Notes: generated by a model not told the origin, from the letters alone. DNA of 64,000 nt from Natrononativus amylolyticus (GCF_024362525.1 NZ_CP101458.1:930001-994000), one strand, 5' to 3'; positions 35,463-44,220 are shown, numbered from the stretch's first letter. Made by a program: numbers and translations.

Positions 35463-36731
35463 TCAGGGCCGATTCGCGCTCAGTTCCTCGATCGTTCCCG
35501 CGAGCACGTCGATCGCGTGACCGATGCTCGCCTCGTCGACGTCGAACGTCGAGGTGTGGTGGCCGCCCGGGTGGTCCGTGCCGACGCCGACGTAGCAGGC
35601 CAAGCCGCCGTTTTGCTGGACCTCGCGCATCAGGTAGGTGGCGTCCTCGCTGCCGCCGAGGTCGTCGCGCTCGAGGATCGTCTCGACGCCGTCGACGCCT
35701 GCCGCGACCTCGCTGACGACGTCGACGAGCTCCTGGTCGCTCGTCGCGCTGGGGGCCTCGGCGCCGGTTTCGATCTCGACGTCACAGTCGTGCATCGTCG
35801 CGGCCGACCGGAGGACGTTCCGGGCTTTTCCGTCCATGTACTCCATGAGTTCGGTCGTCTCGCCACGAACTTCGGCGACGAGGCGGGCCTCCTCGGCGAT
35901 AATGTTGGCCGCGCTGCCGCCCTCGACGATCCCGGCGTTGACGCGGGTCGCGCCGCCGGAGTTCCGGGGAATCGCGTACAGGTTCTGGACCGCCGTCGCG
36001 ACCGCCTGGATCGCGTTCCGGCCCTCCTCCGGGCGGCCGCCCGCGTGGGAGGGTTCGCCGGAGAACGTCGCCTCGAGGTGGCTGACCGCGAGGAAGCCGT
36101 CGACGCCGGCGACGACCTCGCCGGTCGGGTGGTCGAGGCCGATGTGGGTCGCGAGCAGGGAGTCGACGTCGGCCAGGTGCTCGCTCTTGGCCATCGACTT
36201 CCCGCCGCCGACGAGTTCTTCGGCGGGCTGGAAGAACACCTTCAGGGTCCCCGAAAAGTCGCTCTCGGCGATTCGCTCGAGCACCCCGACGCCGATCGCG
36301 GCGTGGGCGTCGTGGCCACAGGCGTGCATCGCGCCCTCGTGTTCGGAGCGAAAGCCCTCCGCGGCGGGGACGTGATCGGGGTCGTCGGACTCGAGGCGGG
36401 GGAGGGCGTCGATATCGACGCGCAAGCCGACCGTGGGGCCGTCGCCGCGCTCGAGGACCGCCACCGCGCCGGTGTAGCCACCCTCGAGCGAGTCGAGGAC
36501 GGTCTCGTCGACACCGTACTCGCGCGCCTGTTGGTACCACTCGGCGAGTTCGGCGTCGTCGGGGACGCCCATCCGGTGCTCGCCGGCGATGGCGTCCCGG
36601 CCGACGTGGAGTTCGTCGACCCCGATCCGCTCGAGTTCCTCGACGATCCGGGCGGTCGTGTAGAACTCACACCAGGCGGGTTCGGGTTTGCGGTGAAGGT
36701 CGCGACGCAGCGTCAGCAGGTCGTCGTTCAT
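35463..36731 (-). CDS. M20D amidohydrolase, AbgA-like
   Basis: 422 residues from the ATG at 36731. The opening LRRDLHRKPEPAWCEFYTTA and YTGAVAVLERGDGP, then MHACGHDAHAAIG (metal ligands), QPAEELVGGG and THIGLDHPTGEV, match the p-aminobenzoyl-glutamate hydrolase subunit A group of M20D better than generic aminoacylases. The substrate in haloarchaea is unknown; cleavage of an N-acyl amino acid or a folate breakdown product is likely. Metal-dependent and cytosolic. Confidence 0.82.
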   Translation of the reverse strand: MNDDLLTLRRDLHRKPEPAWCEFYTTARIVEELERIGVDELHVGRDAIAGEHRMGVPDDAELAEWYQQAREYGVDETVLDSLEGGYTGAVAVLERGDGPTVGLRVDIDALPRLESDDPDHVPAAEGFRSEHEGAMHACGHDAHAAIGVGVLERIAESDFSGTLKVFFQPAEELVGGGKSMAKSEHLADVDSLLATHIGLDHPTGEVVAGVDGFLAVSHLEATFSGEPSHAGGRPEEGRNAIQAVATAVQNLYAIPRNSGGATRVNAGIVEGGSAANIIAEEARLVAEVRGETTELMEYMDGKARNVLRSAATMHDCDVEIETGAEAPSATSDQELVDVVSEVAAGVDGVETILERDDLGGSEDATYLMREVQQNGGLACYVGVGTDHPGGHHTSTFDVDEASIGHAIDVLAGTIEELSANRP

Positions 36732-36796
36732 ACTCCGAGGCAGGGACGAAACGGTAAAAGAAGTGCCGAAACCGGCGGGCTCGACCGCTCGGCGAG

Positions 36797-37150
36797 TCAG
36801 TTGCGTCCGCGCCCCATCCCGTGGATCTGCTCGACTTCGACCTCGACGTGCAGCGACGCCGGGAACTGCCGACCGGCGACCCGGCGGGCGAACTCGTCGT
36901 GGCCGTGGATCTCGAGTTCGCGGGTGAAAACCGTGTACTCCCACGAGGAAAAGCGCCGGTCGTCGTCGGCGTGGAGCCGCCGGTGGCGCGGCACCGACAG
37001 GCGTTCGGGTGGATGGGAGTGGGGACCTTTCAGCGCCGCACCCTTCCGTTCCGCGGTCGATTTGATGTCGTCGACGATCGCGTCGAGGGCGGCTCGATCG
37101 CCGCTCTGGAGCGTGAGGCGGGTGACGAAGGTCATGGTCGTGGTACTCAC
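36797..37150 (-). CDS. uS10-like ribosomal protein paralogue
   Basis: 117 residues from the GTG at 37150, or 112 from the ATG at 37135. The uS10 fold is apparent: VTRLTLQSGDRAALDAIVDDIKS, then KGPHSHPPERLSVPRH and WEYTVFTRELEIHGHDEFARRV. The sequence is diverged from the canonical haloarchaeal S10 encoded with EF-1alpha. It belongs to the uS10/mL48-like haloarchaeal paralogues. Its role in the ribosome is unknown. A GGTAAAAACC box 22 bp before the GTG suggests leaderless GTG initiation. Confidence 0.72.
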   Translation of the reverse strand: MSTTTMTFVTRLTLQSGDRAALDAIVDDIKSTAERKGAALKGPHSHPPERLSVPRHRRLHADDDRRFSSWEYTVFTRELEIHGHDEFARRVAGRQFPASLHVEVEVEQIHGMGRGRN

Positions 37151-37166
37151 GTATCGACGCCCGCGC

Positions 37167-37176
37167 GGTAAAAACC
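37167..37176 (-). promoter_or_regulatory. TATA-like box for uS10-like gene
   Basis: The minus strand reads GGTTTTTACC, centred about 22 bp upstream of the GTG at 37150. Confidence 0.4.
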
Positions 37177-37245
37177 TGCTGAGATACTGCGCCGGCGGAC
37201 GAGCGGTCCGATATTCTCTTAACGTCTCACACGTTATCTGGTGTA

Positions 37246-37683
37246 ATGGCAGTCGAAGCTACGAGCGCAGGCGCAATCCTCTTCCGCGACACGCGGGGCC
37301 GGCGCGAGTATCTTCTACTCAAGAGCCGCCCGGGCGACTGGGAGTTTCCGAAGGGCGGTGTCGAGGGAGGCGAAGAACTTCAGCAGACGGCGATCCGCGA
37401 AATAAAGGAAGAGGCAGGTATCGACCAGTTCAGACTACTCGACGGCTTTCGCGAGGACTACAGCTACGTCTTCGAGGCCAACGGCACGACGATCCACAAG
37501 ACCGTTCATCTCTTCATCGCGAAATCCTACGAGGCGAGCGCGGAGCTCTCGAACGAACACCGCGACCTCCAGTGGCGCGACTACGAGCAGGCGGTAAACA
37601 CCGTCACGCAGGACGGTCCGCGGGAAATCTTAGAGGAGGCCCACGTCTACCTCGACGAACTCGAGGCCGAGGGCGAAATCTAG
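37246..37683 (+). CDS. bis(5'-nucleosyl)-tetraphosphatase (Ap4A hydrolase-type NUDIX)
   Basis: 145 residues. The Nudix box occupies residues 38-60 (GVEGGEELQQTAIREIKEEAGI). It is preceded by EYLLLKSRPGDWEFPKGG and the N-terminal SAGAILFRD, which together are typical of asymmetrical Ap4A hydrolases. It degrades dinucleoside polyphosphates made by tRNA synthetases. The AT-rich CTCTTAACG lies about 30 bp upstream of the ATG. Confidence 0.88.
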   Translation: MAVEATSAGAILFRDTRGRREYLLLKSRPGDWEFPKGGVEGGEELQQTAIREIKEEAGIDQFRLLDGFREDYSYVFEANGTTIHKTVHLFIAKSYEASAELSNEHRDLQWRDYEQAVNTVTQDGPREILEEAHVYLDELEAEGEI

Positions 37684-37747
37684 GGTTCGTAGCGGCTCGG
37701 GTGAAAAGGAGAGACCGCAGCGGCGAGAGCCCCTGGTCTTGGCTGAC

Positions 37748-38176
37748 TTACGCCCGCTCGACGACGACCGTATCAGCGGCGAGGTCGCCGACGCGCTGGC
37801 TCCTGTCGGTGACGAACATCAGGACGATCCCGATGAGGTACATGAACGGCAGCTGGTCGACGATCAGCAACAGGTTACGGATCACCGACGAACCGACGGT
37901 ACACGGCGAGCCGTCCGACTTGACGACGACCAGCCCCATCGCGTACTTCCCCGGCGTGTAGCCGTAGAGCCCCTCGAGTAAGAACACGTACACGAGCGAA
38001 ACGACGACTGCGACCAGCGCGAACAGCGCAGCCACGGTTTCCCCGATGAGCGCCCCGGGAAGGATGATCGCGACCGAAATGACCATGAGGATGATGCTGT
38101 CGAGGATGAACGCGACGAACCGTTTGAGGACGGCGTCACCTTCGGTTCCCTTTCGTGGAGCTGGATGTTTGTCCAT
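37748..38176 (-). CDS. RDD family membrane protein
   Basis: 142 residues. Family features are LKRFVAFILDSIIL (Arg and Asp of the RDD motif), YGYTPGKYAMGLVVV, and the late LLLIVDQLP and DRSQRVGDLAADTVVV. About three membrane segments. RDD proteins are poorly characterised; some act in ion or osmolyte transport. The 3' end faces the Ap4A hydrolase gene. Confidence 0.85.
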   Translation of the reverse strand: MDKHPAPRKGTEGDAVLKRFVAFILDSIILMVISVAIILPGALIGETVAALFALVAVVVSLVYVFLLEGLYGYTPGKYAMGLVVVKSDGSPCTVGSSVIRNLLLIVDQLPFMYLIGIVLMFVTDRSQRVGDLAADTVVVERA

Positions 38177-38275
38177 AGCCGGACGATTTCGAGATAACGT
38201 AAATATGTGTTACGATGTTGAACACTCACTCGAGAACCGACGTACACTTGCGCTCGCCGACCGTACGCCGGGCCA

Positions 38276-39319
38276 GTGGAAGGCAGAAACGATACCGAGT
38301 TCGAGTTCGAACTCCGGAGCTGTCGGTGGGCGGAGAACCACTGGCAGCCCGACGGCGACAGCGACGCGTTCGTCGCCCGCCAGCTGGGGACGAAACGCCG
38401 CCGCTGGGACACCATCGTCCTCGAGTGCGACCCCGACGGACTTCGGGAACGCGCGAAATTCGGCCCCGAACGCCTCGACGGCGACGCCCTCGACGTGTTC
38501 CGGCACGCGCCCGCGGAGTGGGCGTACTACCGCGACGCCCTTCCCCACCCCGGCTACCCGTGGCGGTACGTTCGCGAGACGATCCACGACCTCGCGGACC
38601 GGGGGGTTCTCGAGCGCCGCAGGAGCGGCAATCGCATCGAGATCCGACGCAAGTGGCCCTACCCCGACTGGCTCCGGCGGGTGATCGCCATCGAGAACAA
38701 GCCGGACCTCGACGCGAGCGCCGCCCGCGTTCTGGGACCGCAACTCGAGTACGACGTCGCGATGGGACTCGCCGACGAAGTGTGGGTCGCCACCCGGAAA
38801 ACCGGCGAGCGCGTCGAGCCCGCGCTGTTCGAGGACCTGCCGGTCGAGGCGGGCATCCTGGCGCTCGAGCCCGAGAGTCTCGAGGCCGAGGTCGCGTGGT
38901 ACCCCCGCTCGCTCGCCGTTTCCGAGCCCGGAACCCGGATTCTCGAGCGGCCCTCGGGAACGGGCAGGGACGCCTCCGCGGCCCGCTTCGAGTACGTCGA
39001 CCCCGCAGAGAAGGCGCGGATGCGCCTCGAGATCGCCGAACGCGCCTACGAGCGGGGGTGGCGGTCGTTCGTCGACACGATGCGACCGGACTGTCGGCAC
39101 TTCGAACTGCGCGCCGACGAGCAGTTGCTCCCGTGGTGTAGCGCGAAGGGGCGCTGTCAGACCGCGACCGAGTGTGCGGGCTCGTGTCCGGCGTTCGAAC
39201 CCGAGCCGCCCGCCTGGCGGACTCGCGGTTGGCCGATCGAGGGCGGTCCGGGAAAGCGGTACAAACGGTTACTCGAGACGCGGCGGACGGGCCGGCGGCC
39301 GGGACTCGAGGACGGGTGA
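38276..39319 (+). CDS. DUF5787 protein, possible PD-(D/E)XK nuclease with Cys cluster
   Basis: 347 residues from the GTG at 38276. The core resembles a restriction-endonuclease-like fold: RRWDTIVLECDP near Asp45, VIAIENK with Glu140-x-Lys142, then GPQLEYDVAMGLADEVWVATR with Gln156 in the position of a RecB-type Q motif. An N-terminal Cys16 (RSCRWAEN) and a C-terminal group, Cys273, Cys288, Cys294, Cys300 and Cys304, recall the iron-sulfur arrangement of Cas4/AddB nucleases. Family membership is fairly clear; the nuclease and Fe-S reading is inference. Confidence 0.7.
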   Translation: MEGRNDTEFEFELRSCRWAENHWQPDGDSDAFVARQLGTKRRRWDTIVLECDPDGLRERAKFGPERLDGDALDVFRHAPAEWAYYRDALPHPGYPWRYVRETIHDLADRGVLERRRSGNRIEIRRKWPYPDWLRRVIAIENKPDLDASAARVLGPQLEYDVAMGLADEVWVATRKTGERVEPALFEDLPVEAGILALEPESLEAEVAWYPRSLAVSEPGTRILERPSGTGRDASAARFEYVDPAEKARMRLEIAERAYERGWRSFVDTMRPDCRHFELRADEQLLPWCSAKGRCQTATECAGSCPAFEPEPPAWRTRGWPIEGGPGKRYKRLLETRRTGRRPGLEDG

Positions 39320-39343
39320 GGTCTTCGGGGAACCGGCGGCCGG

Positions 39344-39844
39344 TCAGTCCGAAACCTCGACCTCGAGGTCGTCGCGGTCGACGGCGAGGCGAAACGTCGG
39401 CACGGTGCGGTACTCGACGTCGACGACGTCCTTTCGGCGCAGGCTCTGGAGCCCCGAGCGGACGTCCTCGCTCGCCGGATCGACGTCGAACGCCTCGCGG
39501 AGGCTGTGAAGGACGGAGACGACGCTCTGGGACTCCTCGCCGGGACCCGCGAGGACGGAGACGATCTGCGCCTGGAGCTCCGGAACGCGGATTCGAGACG
39601 GTGGTCCCTCGTCTTCGGTAAGCTCGACGCCCGGTTCGACGTCGACCAGCTCCGCGGCCTCGGCGGTCGCCCGGATCAGGCTGTTGTCGTCGCGAAAGTA
39701 GTAGTCGCCGAGTTCGTTCTCGAGGTACTGGTGGACCTCGCTGCCGCTTTCCATTCCCCAGCGCTCCTGTAGCTCGGCGTTCTTCGTCGGTTGTAACTCC
39801 ACTACGTCCGCCAACCGGTCCGTGGCCTCCTCGGAGAGCGTCAT
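39344..39844 (-). CDS. DUF5797 family protein, winged-helix-like
   Basis: 166 residues. The N-terminal ~45 residues (RLADVVELQPTKNAELQERW) look like a winged helix-turn-helix, then EVHQYLENELGDYYFRDDN. A second helical domain (IRVPELQAQIVSVLAGPGEE and onward) resembles another winged helix. Haloarchaeal DUF5797 is conserved and probably regulatory or DNA-binding. It is convergent with the DUF5787 gene. Confidence 0.72.
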   Translation of the reverse strand: MTLSEEATDRLADVVELQPTKNAELQERWGMESGSEVHQYLENELGDYYFRDDNSLIRATAEAAELVDVEPGVELTEDEGPPSRIRVPELQAQIVSVLAGPGEESQSVVSVLHSLREAFDVDPASEDVRSGLQSLRRKDVVDVEYRTVPTFRLAVDRDDLEVEVSD

Positions 39845-39902
39845 CGTCTGTCGAATCGTACGCGGATGCGGTACTTCTGCGTTGCGTCACGCTACCGGCC
39901 GC

Positions 39903-41201
39903 TCAGTCGTTCGTCGTTCCGGGTACCGGCCCAGCCGCCGGGGACTCGAGGGTTTCCTCGATCTGGGTGTAGACGAGGACGAAGCCGGCGGCCGCGAGCG
40001 CCGCGCCGAAGACGAACGGGACGTGAAAGCCGTAGCCGACGAGCGCGCCCGAGGTGAGCGGCCCGATCGCGATCCCGAAGCCGAAGGCCATGGTGAGCAC
40101 CGAGAGCTTGGTCCCCGACTCCCCCTCTCCCGCGAGGTCGCCGGCGAGGGCGAGCGACGGGGCGAACACCATCGCGCCCGCGACCCCCTGGAGCAGGCGG
40201 GCGGCGAACATCGTCTCGGAGGTGAGGACGAACCCCTGGACGAGCGTCGTCGGAACCAGCAACACCATCCCCGCGACGATAAACGGCCGTCGGCCGTACC
40301 GGTCGCAGGCCCGCCCGATCGGCGTCTGGAGGAGGATCTGGGCGATGACGAACGCGGCGAACTGGAGGCCGAACCAGGTCGCTCCCTGGGCGAGGCGCTC
40401 GTTGACCTGGGGCTGGATCGTCGCGAACAGCGCGATCCCGGTCGCCATGAACAGGGTGGCGACCCCGAGGGTGAACGTGGGGTCGAGCAGGTTCCGACCC
40501 GAGGGGTCCCGGATCGCGATCGCGAGGTCGTCGCCCGCACTCGCCTGCGTCGCCTCCGGGTCGGTGATCAGAACGGTGACGAGGAGGTAGCTGAGCGCGG
40601 CGGTGACCGCTGCGACGTAGAACGCGGCGTCGAAGCCGCTGATCGTCGCCCCGCCAGCGACCGGGAGCGCGTAGGGACCCGCGTTAACCACGGCGCCAGC
40701 GGCGACCGGACCGGCGCCGAAGCCGATCAGCCGGAACGTGTTGTAGACGCCCATGTTGCCGCCGCGGTCTCGGGTCGTCGCGAGTTCGTTGACGAGCGCG
40801 ATCGACGTCGGGACGATGAAAGCGACGCTCACCCCCTGGAGTCCGCGGATGAGCACCAGCGACGCGTATGACTCCGCGAAGACGTACGCGAGGTTCGTCA
40901 CCGTCAGCCCGCCCAGTCCGACGAGGATGAACAGCTTCCGCTTACCGGCGCGGTCCGAGAGCCGCCCCGTAACTGGCTGGCAGATACTGTTCAGAAAGCC
41001 GAACAGCGAGAGGATGATCCCGATGATCATCGCCTCGGCCAACCCGAACGTCGCGCCGCCGACGACGTCGCTGACGACGTACAGCGGGATGACGACGATC
41101 AGAAACGAGTTCCCGACGCCGTCGGCCATCCGCGCGAACGCGAGCGCCAGCACTCGCCGGTCGACGGCGAACGCGGCGGCGACGCGACTCGAGAGAGACA
41201 C
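39903..41201 (-). CDS. MFS transporter
   Basis: 432 residues with 12 predicted membrane segments. The cytoplasmic loop 2-3 motif GRLSDRAGKRKLFILVG and its repeat in the second half, GRACDRYGRRPFIVAG, are the major-facilitator signatures. RGLQGVSVAFIVPTSIALV is typical of drug/metabolite efflux members. The substrate is unknown. It is divergent from the small DUF5789 gene. Confidence 0.86.
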   Translation of the reverse strand: MSLSSRVAAAFAVDRRVLALAFARMADGVGNSFLIVVIPLYVVSDVVGGATFGLAEAMIIGIILSLFGFLNSICQPVTGRLSDRAGKRKLFILVGLGGLTVTNLAYVFAESYASLVLIRGLQGVSVAFIVPTSIALVNELATTRDRGGNMGVYNTFRLIGFGAGPVAAGAVVNAGPYALPVAGGATISGFDAAFYVAAVTAALSYLLVTVLITDPEATQASAGDDLAIAIRDPSGRNLLDPTFTLGVATLFMATGIALFATIQPQVNERLAQGATWFGLQFAAFVIAQILLQTPIGRACDRYGRRPFIVAGMVLLVPTTLVQGFVLTSETMFAARLLQGVAGAMVFAPSLALAGDLAGEGESGTKLSVLTMAFGFGIAIGPLTSGALVGYGFHVPFVFGAALAAAGFVLVYTQIEETLESPAAGPVPGTTND

Positions 41202-41318
41202 GACACTCTCAGGTGTGCGGTCGGCGGGAAAGATGGTTTCGAATCGAAATTTCAGGGGGACGGGACACTCTCTCGAGCGGGTACAGAGCTACAAGATCAC
41301 GGACGGCGAACCCACGGT

Positions 41319-41576
41319 ATGGACGTGGACGTGAAACTCAGCCGGGTCGAGTCCGTTCTCGACGAACTCTCGTATCCAATCGCGCGCGACGAGGCGGCCG
41401 GCGAACTCGAGGAAGTCACCCTGTTGCTCGCCGACGGCGAGGAGAACCTGGGGGCGATGATCGAGCGCACGAGAAGCGAGTCGTTCGAGTCGACCGACGA
41501 CCTCGAGGACAGCCTGTACAACGTGCTCCCGCGCGAGGCCGTCGGCGAGCCCTACCAGTCCGAAGGCGAAGGATAG
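41319..41576 (+). CDS. DUF5789 family small protein
   Basis: 85 residues, acidic, with the conserved haloarchaeal pattern VLDELSYPIARDEAAGEL, VTLLLADGEENLG and the ending GEPYQSEGEG. No catalytic residues are evident. Function unknown. It lies just ahead of the TFS gene in the same direction. Confidence 0.75.
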   Translation: MDVDVKLSRVESVLDELSYPIARDEAAGELEEVTLLLADGEENLGAMIERTRSESFESTDDLEDSLYNVLPREAVGEPYQSEGEG

Positions 41577-41669
41577 CGGTTCGAAGCGCCGCCGACGCTC
41601 GAGGGGTACCGGTCGCCGGCGAGGACAAACGCGTCTCTTAAGTTCTCTCGCCCGCCTACTCCGGGCACA

Positions 41670-41978
41670 ATGGAGTTCTGCGACGACTGCGGTTCGATGA
41701 TGAAAGCGGACGACGGCGCCTGGGTGTGTGGCAGCTGTGGCTCGACGAAACCGAAGGGTGACGCCGCCCAGTACACCGTCACGGAGGACCAGGAGGCCAC
41801 GGAGGTCATCGAATCCTCCGAGGAGACGTCGCTTCCCGAAACCGATGCACACTGTCCCGAGTGTGGCAACGACCGCGCCTACTGGTACATGCAGCAGATT
41901 CGATCCGCAGACGAGTCCGAAACCCGGTTTTTCATCTGCACCGAGTGCGAGTACAAGTGGCGCGAAGACGATAATTAG
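41670..41978 (+). CDS. tfs: transcription factor S (TFS, TFIIS-like)
   Basis: 102 residues. The N-terminal zinc ribbon has Cys pairs CDDC and CGSC. The C-terminal ribbon has CPEC and CTEC, with the acidic Asp-Glu dipeptide in RSADESETRFF that reaches the RNA polymerase active site. Archaeal TFS stimulates transcript cleavage to rescue backtracked polymerase. Length and spacing match the family. The linker is acidic, as expected in a halophile. Confidence 0.93.
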   Translation: MEFCDDCGSMMKADDGAWVCGSCGSTKPKGDAAQYTVTEDQEATEVIESSEETSLPETDAHCPECGNDRAYWYMQQIRSADESETRFFICTECEYKWREDDN

Positions 41979-42037
41979 CGCTCCCCCTCGCGGTAGCGAA
42001 CCGACCGTGAAAACGCGAACCGTGGCTTCGAACCCGC

Positions 42038-42778
42038 TCAGCGCTCGTTGCGCCCGATCGTCAGGTACCCCGTGTGGCCGACGGGCGCCGTCGACGGCCG
42101 CGAGCCGCGCTCGTCGAAGTCCATCGACCGCTGGATCGTCTCCCGACACCGAATCCCCGAGAGGCCGGCCTCCCGCGCCGCCTCGACGACCTCGCGGGTC
42201 GACTCGACGAACGGGCTGTAGACGGCGACGAAGCCGCCGTCGGCCAGCAGTTCGGGCGCGTGTTCGACCATCGACGGCGCGTCGCCCGTATCGAGGGTGA
42301 GGACGTCGAAGGCGGTTTCGGAGAGCGCCTCGAGGTCGTCGCGGACGTCGCCGGTCCGGACCTCGACCGACTCCGAGACGCCCCCGAGGTCCATGTTCTC
42401 GCGGGCGACGTCGGCGAACTCGGGGTTTCGTTCGTAGGTGACGACGTCCGCCCCCGCGCGGGCCATCGACGCCGCGAGCACGCCCGTCCCGGTGCCCGCG
42501 TCGAGCACCCGGTCGCCGACGCCAATGCCGGTTTCGCCGATCACGAGGCCGACGTCGCGGGGCACCATCGGCGCGCCCGTTCGCTCGAACTGGTGGAAGA
42601 GATCCGGCCCCCGGAGTTTTCGCACGCGAAACGTCTCGCCGAGGTGCGTCTCGATCGTATCGCCCGGTTCGGCGTCCGCGGGCACCTCGAGCACCCCCAG
42701 ATCCGTCCCCATCTCCTCGCCGGGCGAGACGAGGAACTCGCGGTCGCCCCGGACGAGTAGCAGTCGTCGGTCCGCCAC
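42038..42778 (-). CDS. trmI: tRNA (adenine-N1)-methyltransferase TrmI
   Basis: 246 residues from the GTG at 42778. An N-terminal beta domain ends at GPDLFHQFERTGAPMVPRDVGLV; the Rossmann SAM site is VLDAGTGTGVLAASMA with the later acidic residue in YERNPEF. These match archaeal TrmI, which makes m1A in tRNA (positions 57/58). The start is 1 bp from the NAC stop, so both are on one transcript with NAC first. Confidence 0.86.
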   Translation of the reverse strand: MADRRLLLVRGDREFLVSPGEEMGTDLGVLEVPADAEPGDTIETHLGETFRVRKLRGPDLFHQFERTGAPMVPRDVGLVIGETGIGVGDRVLDAGTGTGVLAASMARAGADVVTYERNPEFADVARENMDLGGVSESVEVRTGDVRDDLEALSETAFDVLTLDTGDAPSMVEHAPELLADGGFVAVYSPFVESTREVVEAAREAGLSGIRCRETIQRSMDFDERGSRPSTAPVGHTGYLTIGRNER

Positions 42779-42779
42779 T

Positions 42780-43169
42780 CTACTCGAGTTCCTCGACCGC
42801 CGCGGCCAGGTCGCCGTCGTTGGCCTCGAGGGCTGCGCGCGCCTCGTCCTCGCTGACGCCGGTCCGCATCGCGACGATTTCGATATCGTCCTCGGGGATC
42901 TCGGCCCCTCCAGCATCCGCGTCCGCGTCCGCGTCCGTCTCGGCTCCGCCGGAACTGCCGCGCTCTCGTTCCTCGGGGCTGCCGATGACCTGGTAGGTCT
43001 CCTGGCCGCGAGCGTCCATCTTGGTGACGTCGGGATCGCTGAACACGAGATCGTGGTCCGCGGTCCGGATGATAACCTCCTCGGCGTCGATTTCGTCGAC
43101 GTCGATCCCCATCTGTTTCATCATCTGTTCCATCTTGCGCGGGTTGAGTCCGCCGCCTCCTCCAAACAT
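42780..43169 (-). CDS. nac: nascent polypeptide-associated complex protein (NAC)
   Basis: 129 residues. N-terminal [20 protein letters not shown], the beta-barrel NAC domain ([29 protein letters not shown]), then an Asp/Ala-rich linker and a C-terminal UBA-like domain ([20 protein letters not shown]). Archaeal NAC homodimers bind the ribosome and emerging chains. TrmI follows in the operon with a 1-bp gap. Confidence 0.93.
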   Translation of the reverse strand: MFGGGGGLNPRKMEQMMKQMGIDVDEIDAEEVIIRTADHDLVFSDPDVTKMDARGQETYQVIGSPEERERGSSGGAETDADADADAGGAEIPEDDIEIVAMRTGVSEDEARAALEANDGDLAAAVEELE

Positions 43170-43192
43170 ACGCGGTACAACACTACCCGCGA

Positions 43193-43200
43193 CCTTTTAC
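43193..43200 (-). promoter_or_regulatory. promoter-like box for nac-trmI
   Basis: The minus strand reads GTAAAAGG, centred about 28 bp upstream of the NAC start at 43169. Beyond it is a small perfect hairpin, GGCAGC-CTC-GCTGCC (43222-43236). The rest of 43200-43396 shows no gene. Confidence 0.4.
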
Positions 43201-43396
43201 TCTGCGGTCTGGCGCGCTCACGGCAGCCTCGCTGCCACACAGCGCACCGTCCCTCGAGAACATCCGCGATTCCGATCCGTGAGCACGACGCCAGCCTCGC
43301 GAGAGAGCGTTCCCTTCCGCTGGATCGCACGGCTCTCGAACTGCTCGAGTCAGCTTCCGGCCACGACGACCGTGACAGCTACTACGGTGCTTTCGG

Positions 43397-43885
43397 TCAG
43401 TTCTCCGCGGGCGCGCCCTCGCGCACGTGAACCGCCATCCCCGTCTCGAACTCGAAGATGGCCTCCCCGTCGAGTTCCGCCCGCCCCACCGCGAGCAGGT
43501 CGCCGCGCTCGTGGACCACGAGCACCTCGTCGCCGGGTCGAATCTCCGGGTCGGCCTCGAGGACGAACTTCGCGAAGACGTTCTTCCCGTCGCGGACGAA
43601 CGGCTCGCTCTCGTCGTCGACGACGACCCGGTAGGCCGGCGCCTCGAGGGCGTCCCGGAGTCGCCGGCCGCCCTCGAGGCCGAGCGTGAACCGGCCGTCG
43701 GTCCCGAAGGAGACGAGCCGGCCGCCCTCGGCGTGGATCTGCTGGGGGCGACCCGAGGAGGTGCGCGTTACCGTCAGCTCCTCGGCGGGCGGGAACAGCG
43801 CTGCGCCGGCGTCCGCTCCGAACTGGTAGTCGGCGATGGTGCGGAGGCTTCCGCGCTCGTCGTCCGCGTCGTGTTCGACACTCAT
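43397..43885 (-). CDS. PUA domain RNA-binding protein
   Basis: 162 residues from the ATG at 43885. The N-terminal half (LRTIADYQFGADAGAALFP, RTSSGRPQQIHAEGGRLVSF) and the C-terminal PUA domain (YRVVVDDESEPFVRDGKNVFAKFVLEAD, DEVLVVHERGDLLAVGRA) match the archaeal tRNA-guanine-transglycosylase-like PUA proteins. It probably binds structured RNA such as tRNA. No catalytic domain is present. Confidence 0.83.
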   Translation of the reverse strand: MSVEHDADDERGSLRTIADYQFGADAGAALFPPAEELTVTRTSSGRPQQIHAEGGRLVSFGTDGRFTLGLEGGRRLRDALEAPAYRVVVDDESEPFVRDGKNVFAKFVLEADPEIRPGDEVLVVHERGDLLAVGRAELDGEAIFEFETGMAVHVREGAPAEN

Positions 43886-43982
43886 TGCTCGCCGTTGACG
43901 GCGACGGCTCGAAAGCGCTTCGACCGCGAGCAGCGCCACGGCGTGACGTGTCAGTAACTACCATTCGAGTTCGAAAACCAAG

Positions 43983-43992
43983 AAAATTATAG
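43983..43992 (+). promoter_or_regulatory. TATA-like box for small membrane protein
   Basis: AAAATTATAG is centred 30 bp upstream of the ATG at 44018, consistent with a leaderless transcript. Confidence 0.5.
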
Positions 43993-44017
43993 TCGTCGGG
44001 GAGGTATCGCGGCTCAG

Positions 44018-44191
44018 ATGGACGGGACACAGATCGCCCTGGGTGTCGCACTGCTCGGCGTAAGCAGCCTGACGTTCGCCGGTCCCGCGGTGATCGACTC
44101 GCACCTCGTCGTCTCGATGCTGTCGGTCGCCGCGCTCTTACTCGGCGGCGGTGCGCTGGTGGTCGGCACCGTTGGCGACCTCCGGCCGTAG
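44018..44191 (+). CDS. 57-residue two-helix membrane protein
   Basis: A short frame from the ATG at 44018 to TAG, reading MDGTQIALGVALLGVSSLTF, then a polar turn with VIDSHLVVSM, then a second hydrophobic helix SVAALLLGGGALVVGTV. Two membrane segments fill almost the whole chain. A TATA-like box lies at the correct distance. Haloarchaea encode many such mini membrane proteins; function unknown. The composition and promoter make it more than a chance frame. Confidence 0.6.
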   Translation: MDGTQIALGVALLGVSSLTFAGPAVIDSHLVVSMLSVAALLLGGGALVVGTVGDLRP

Positions 44192-44220
44192 CCGGCTCGA
44201 GTCGGCTGCGGGTGGCCGCC

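Noticed and set aside
35190-37961. Plus-strand 923-codon open frame
   Set aside because: It runs antisense through the AbgA-like and uS10-like genes and in an alternate frame through the NUDIX gene, and has no family likeness.
43180-43250. TTTTAC plus hairpin resembling the 35.15-kb element
   Set aside because: There is no matching GTAAAA on the far side, and TTTTAC sits where the nac promoter box is expected, so it is better read as a promoter.
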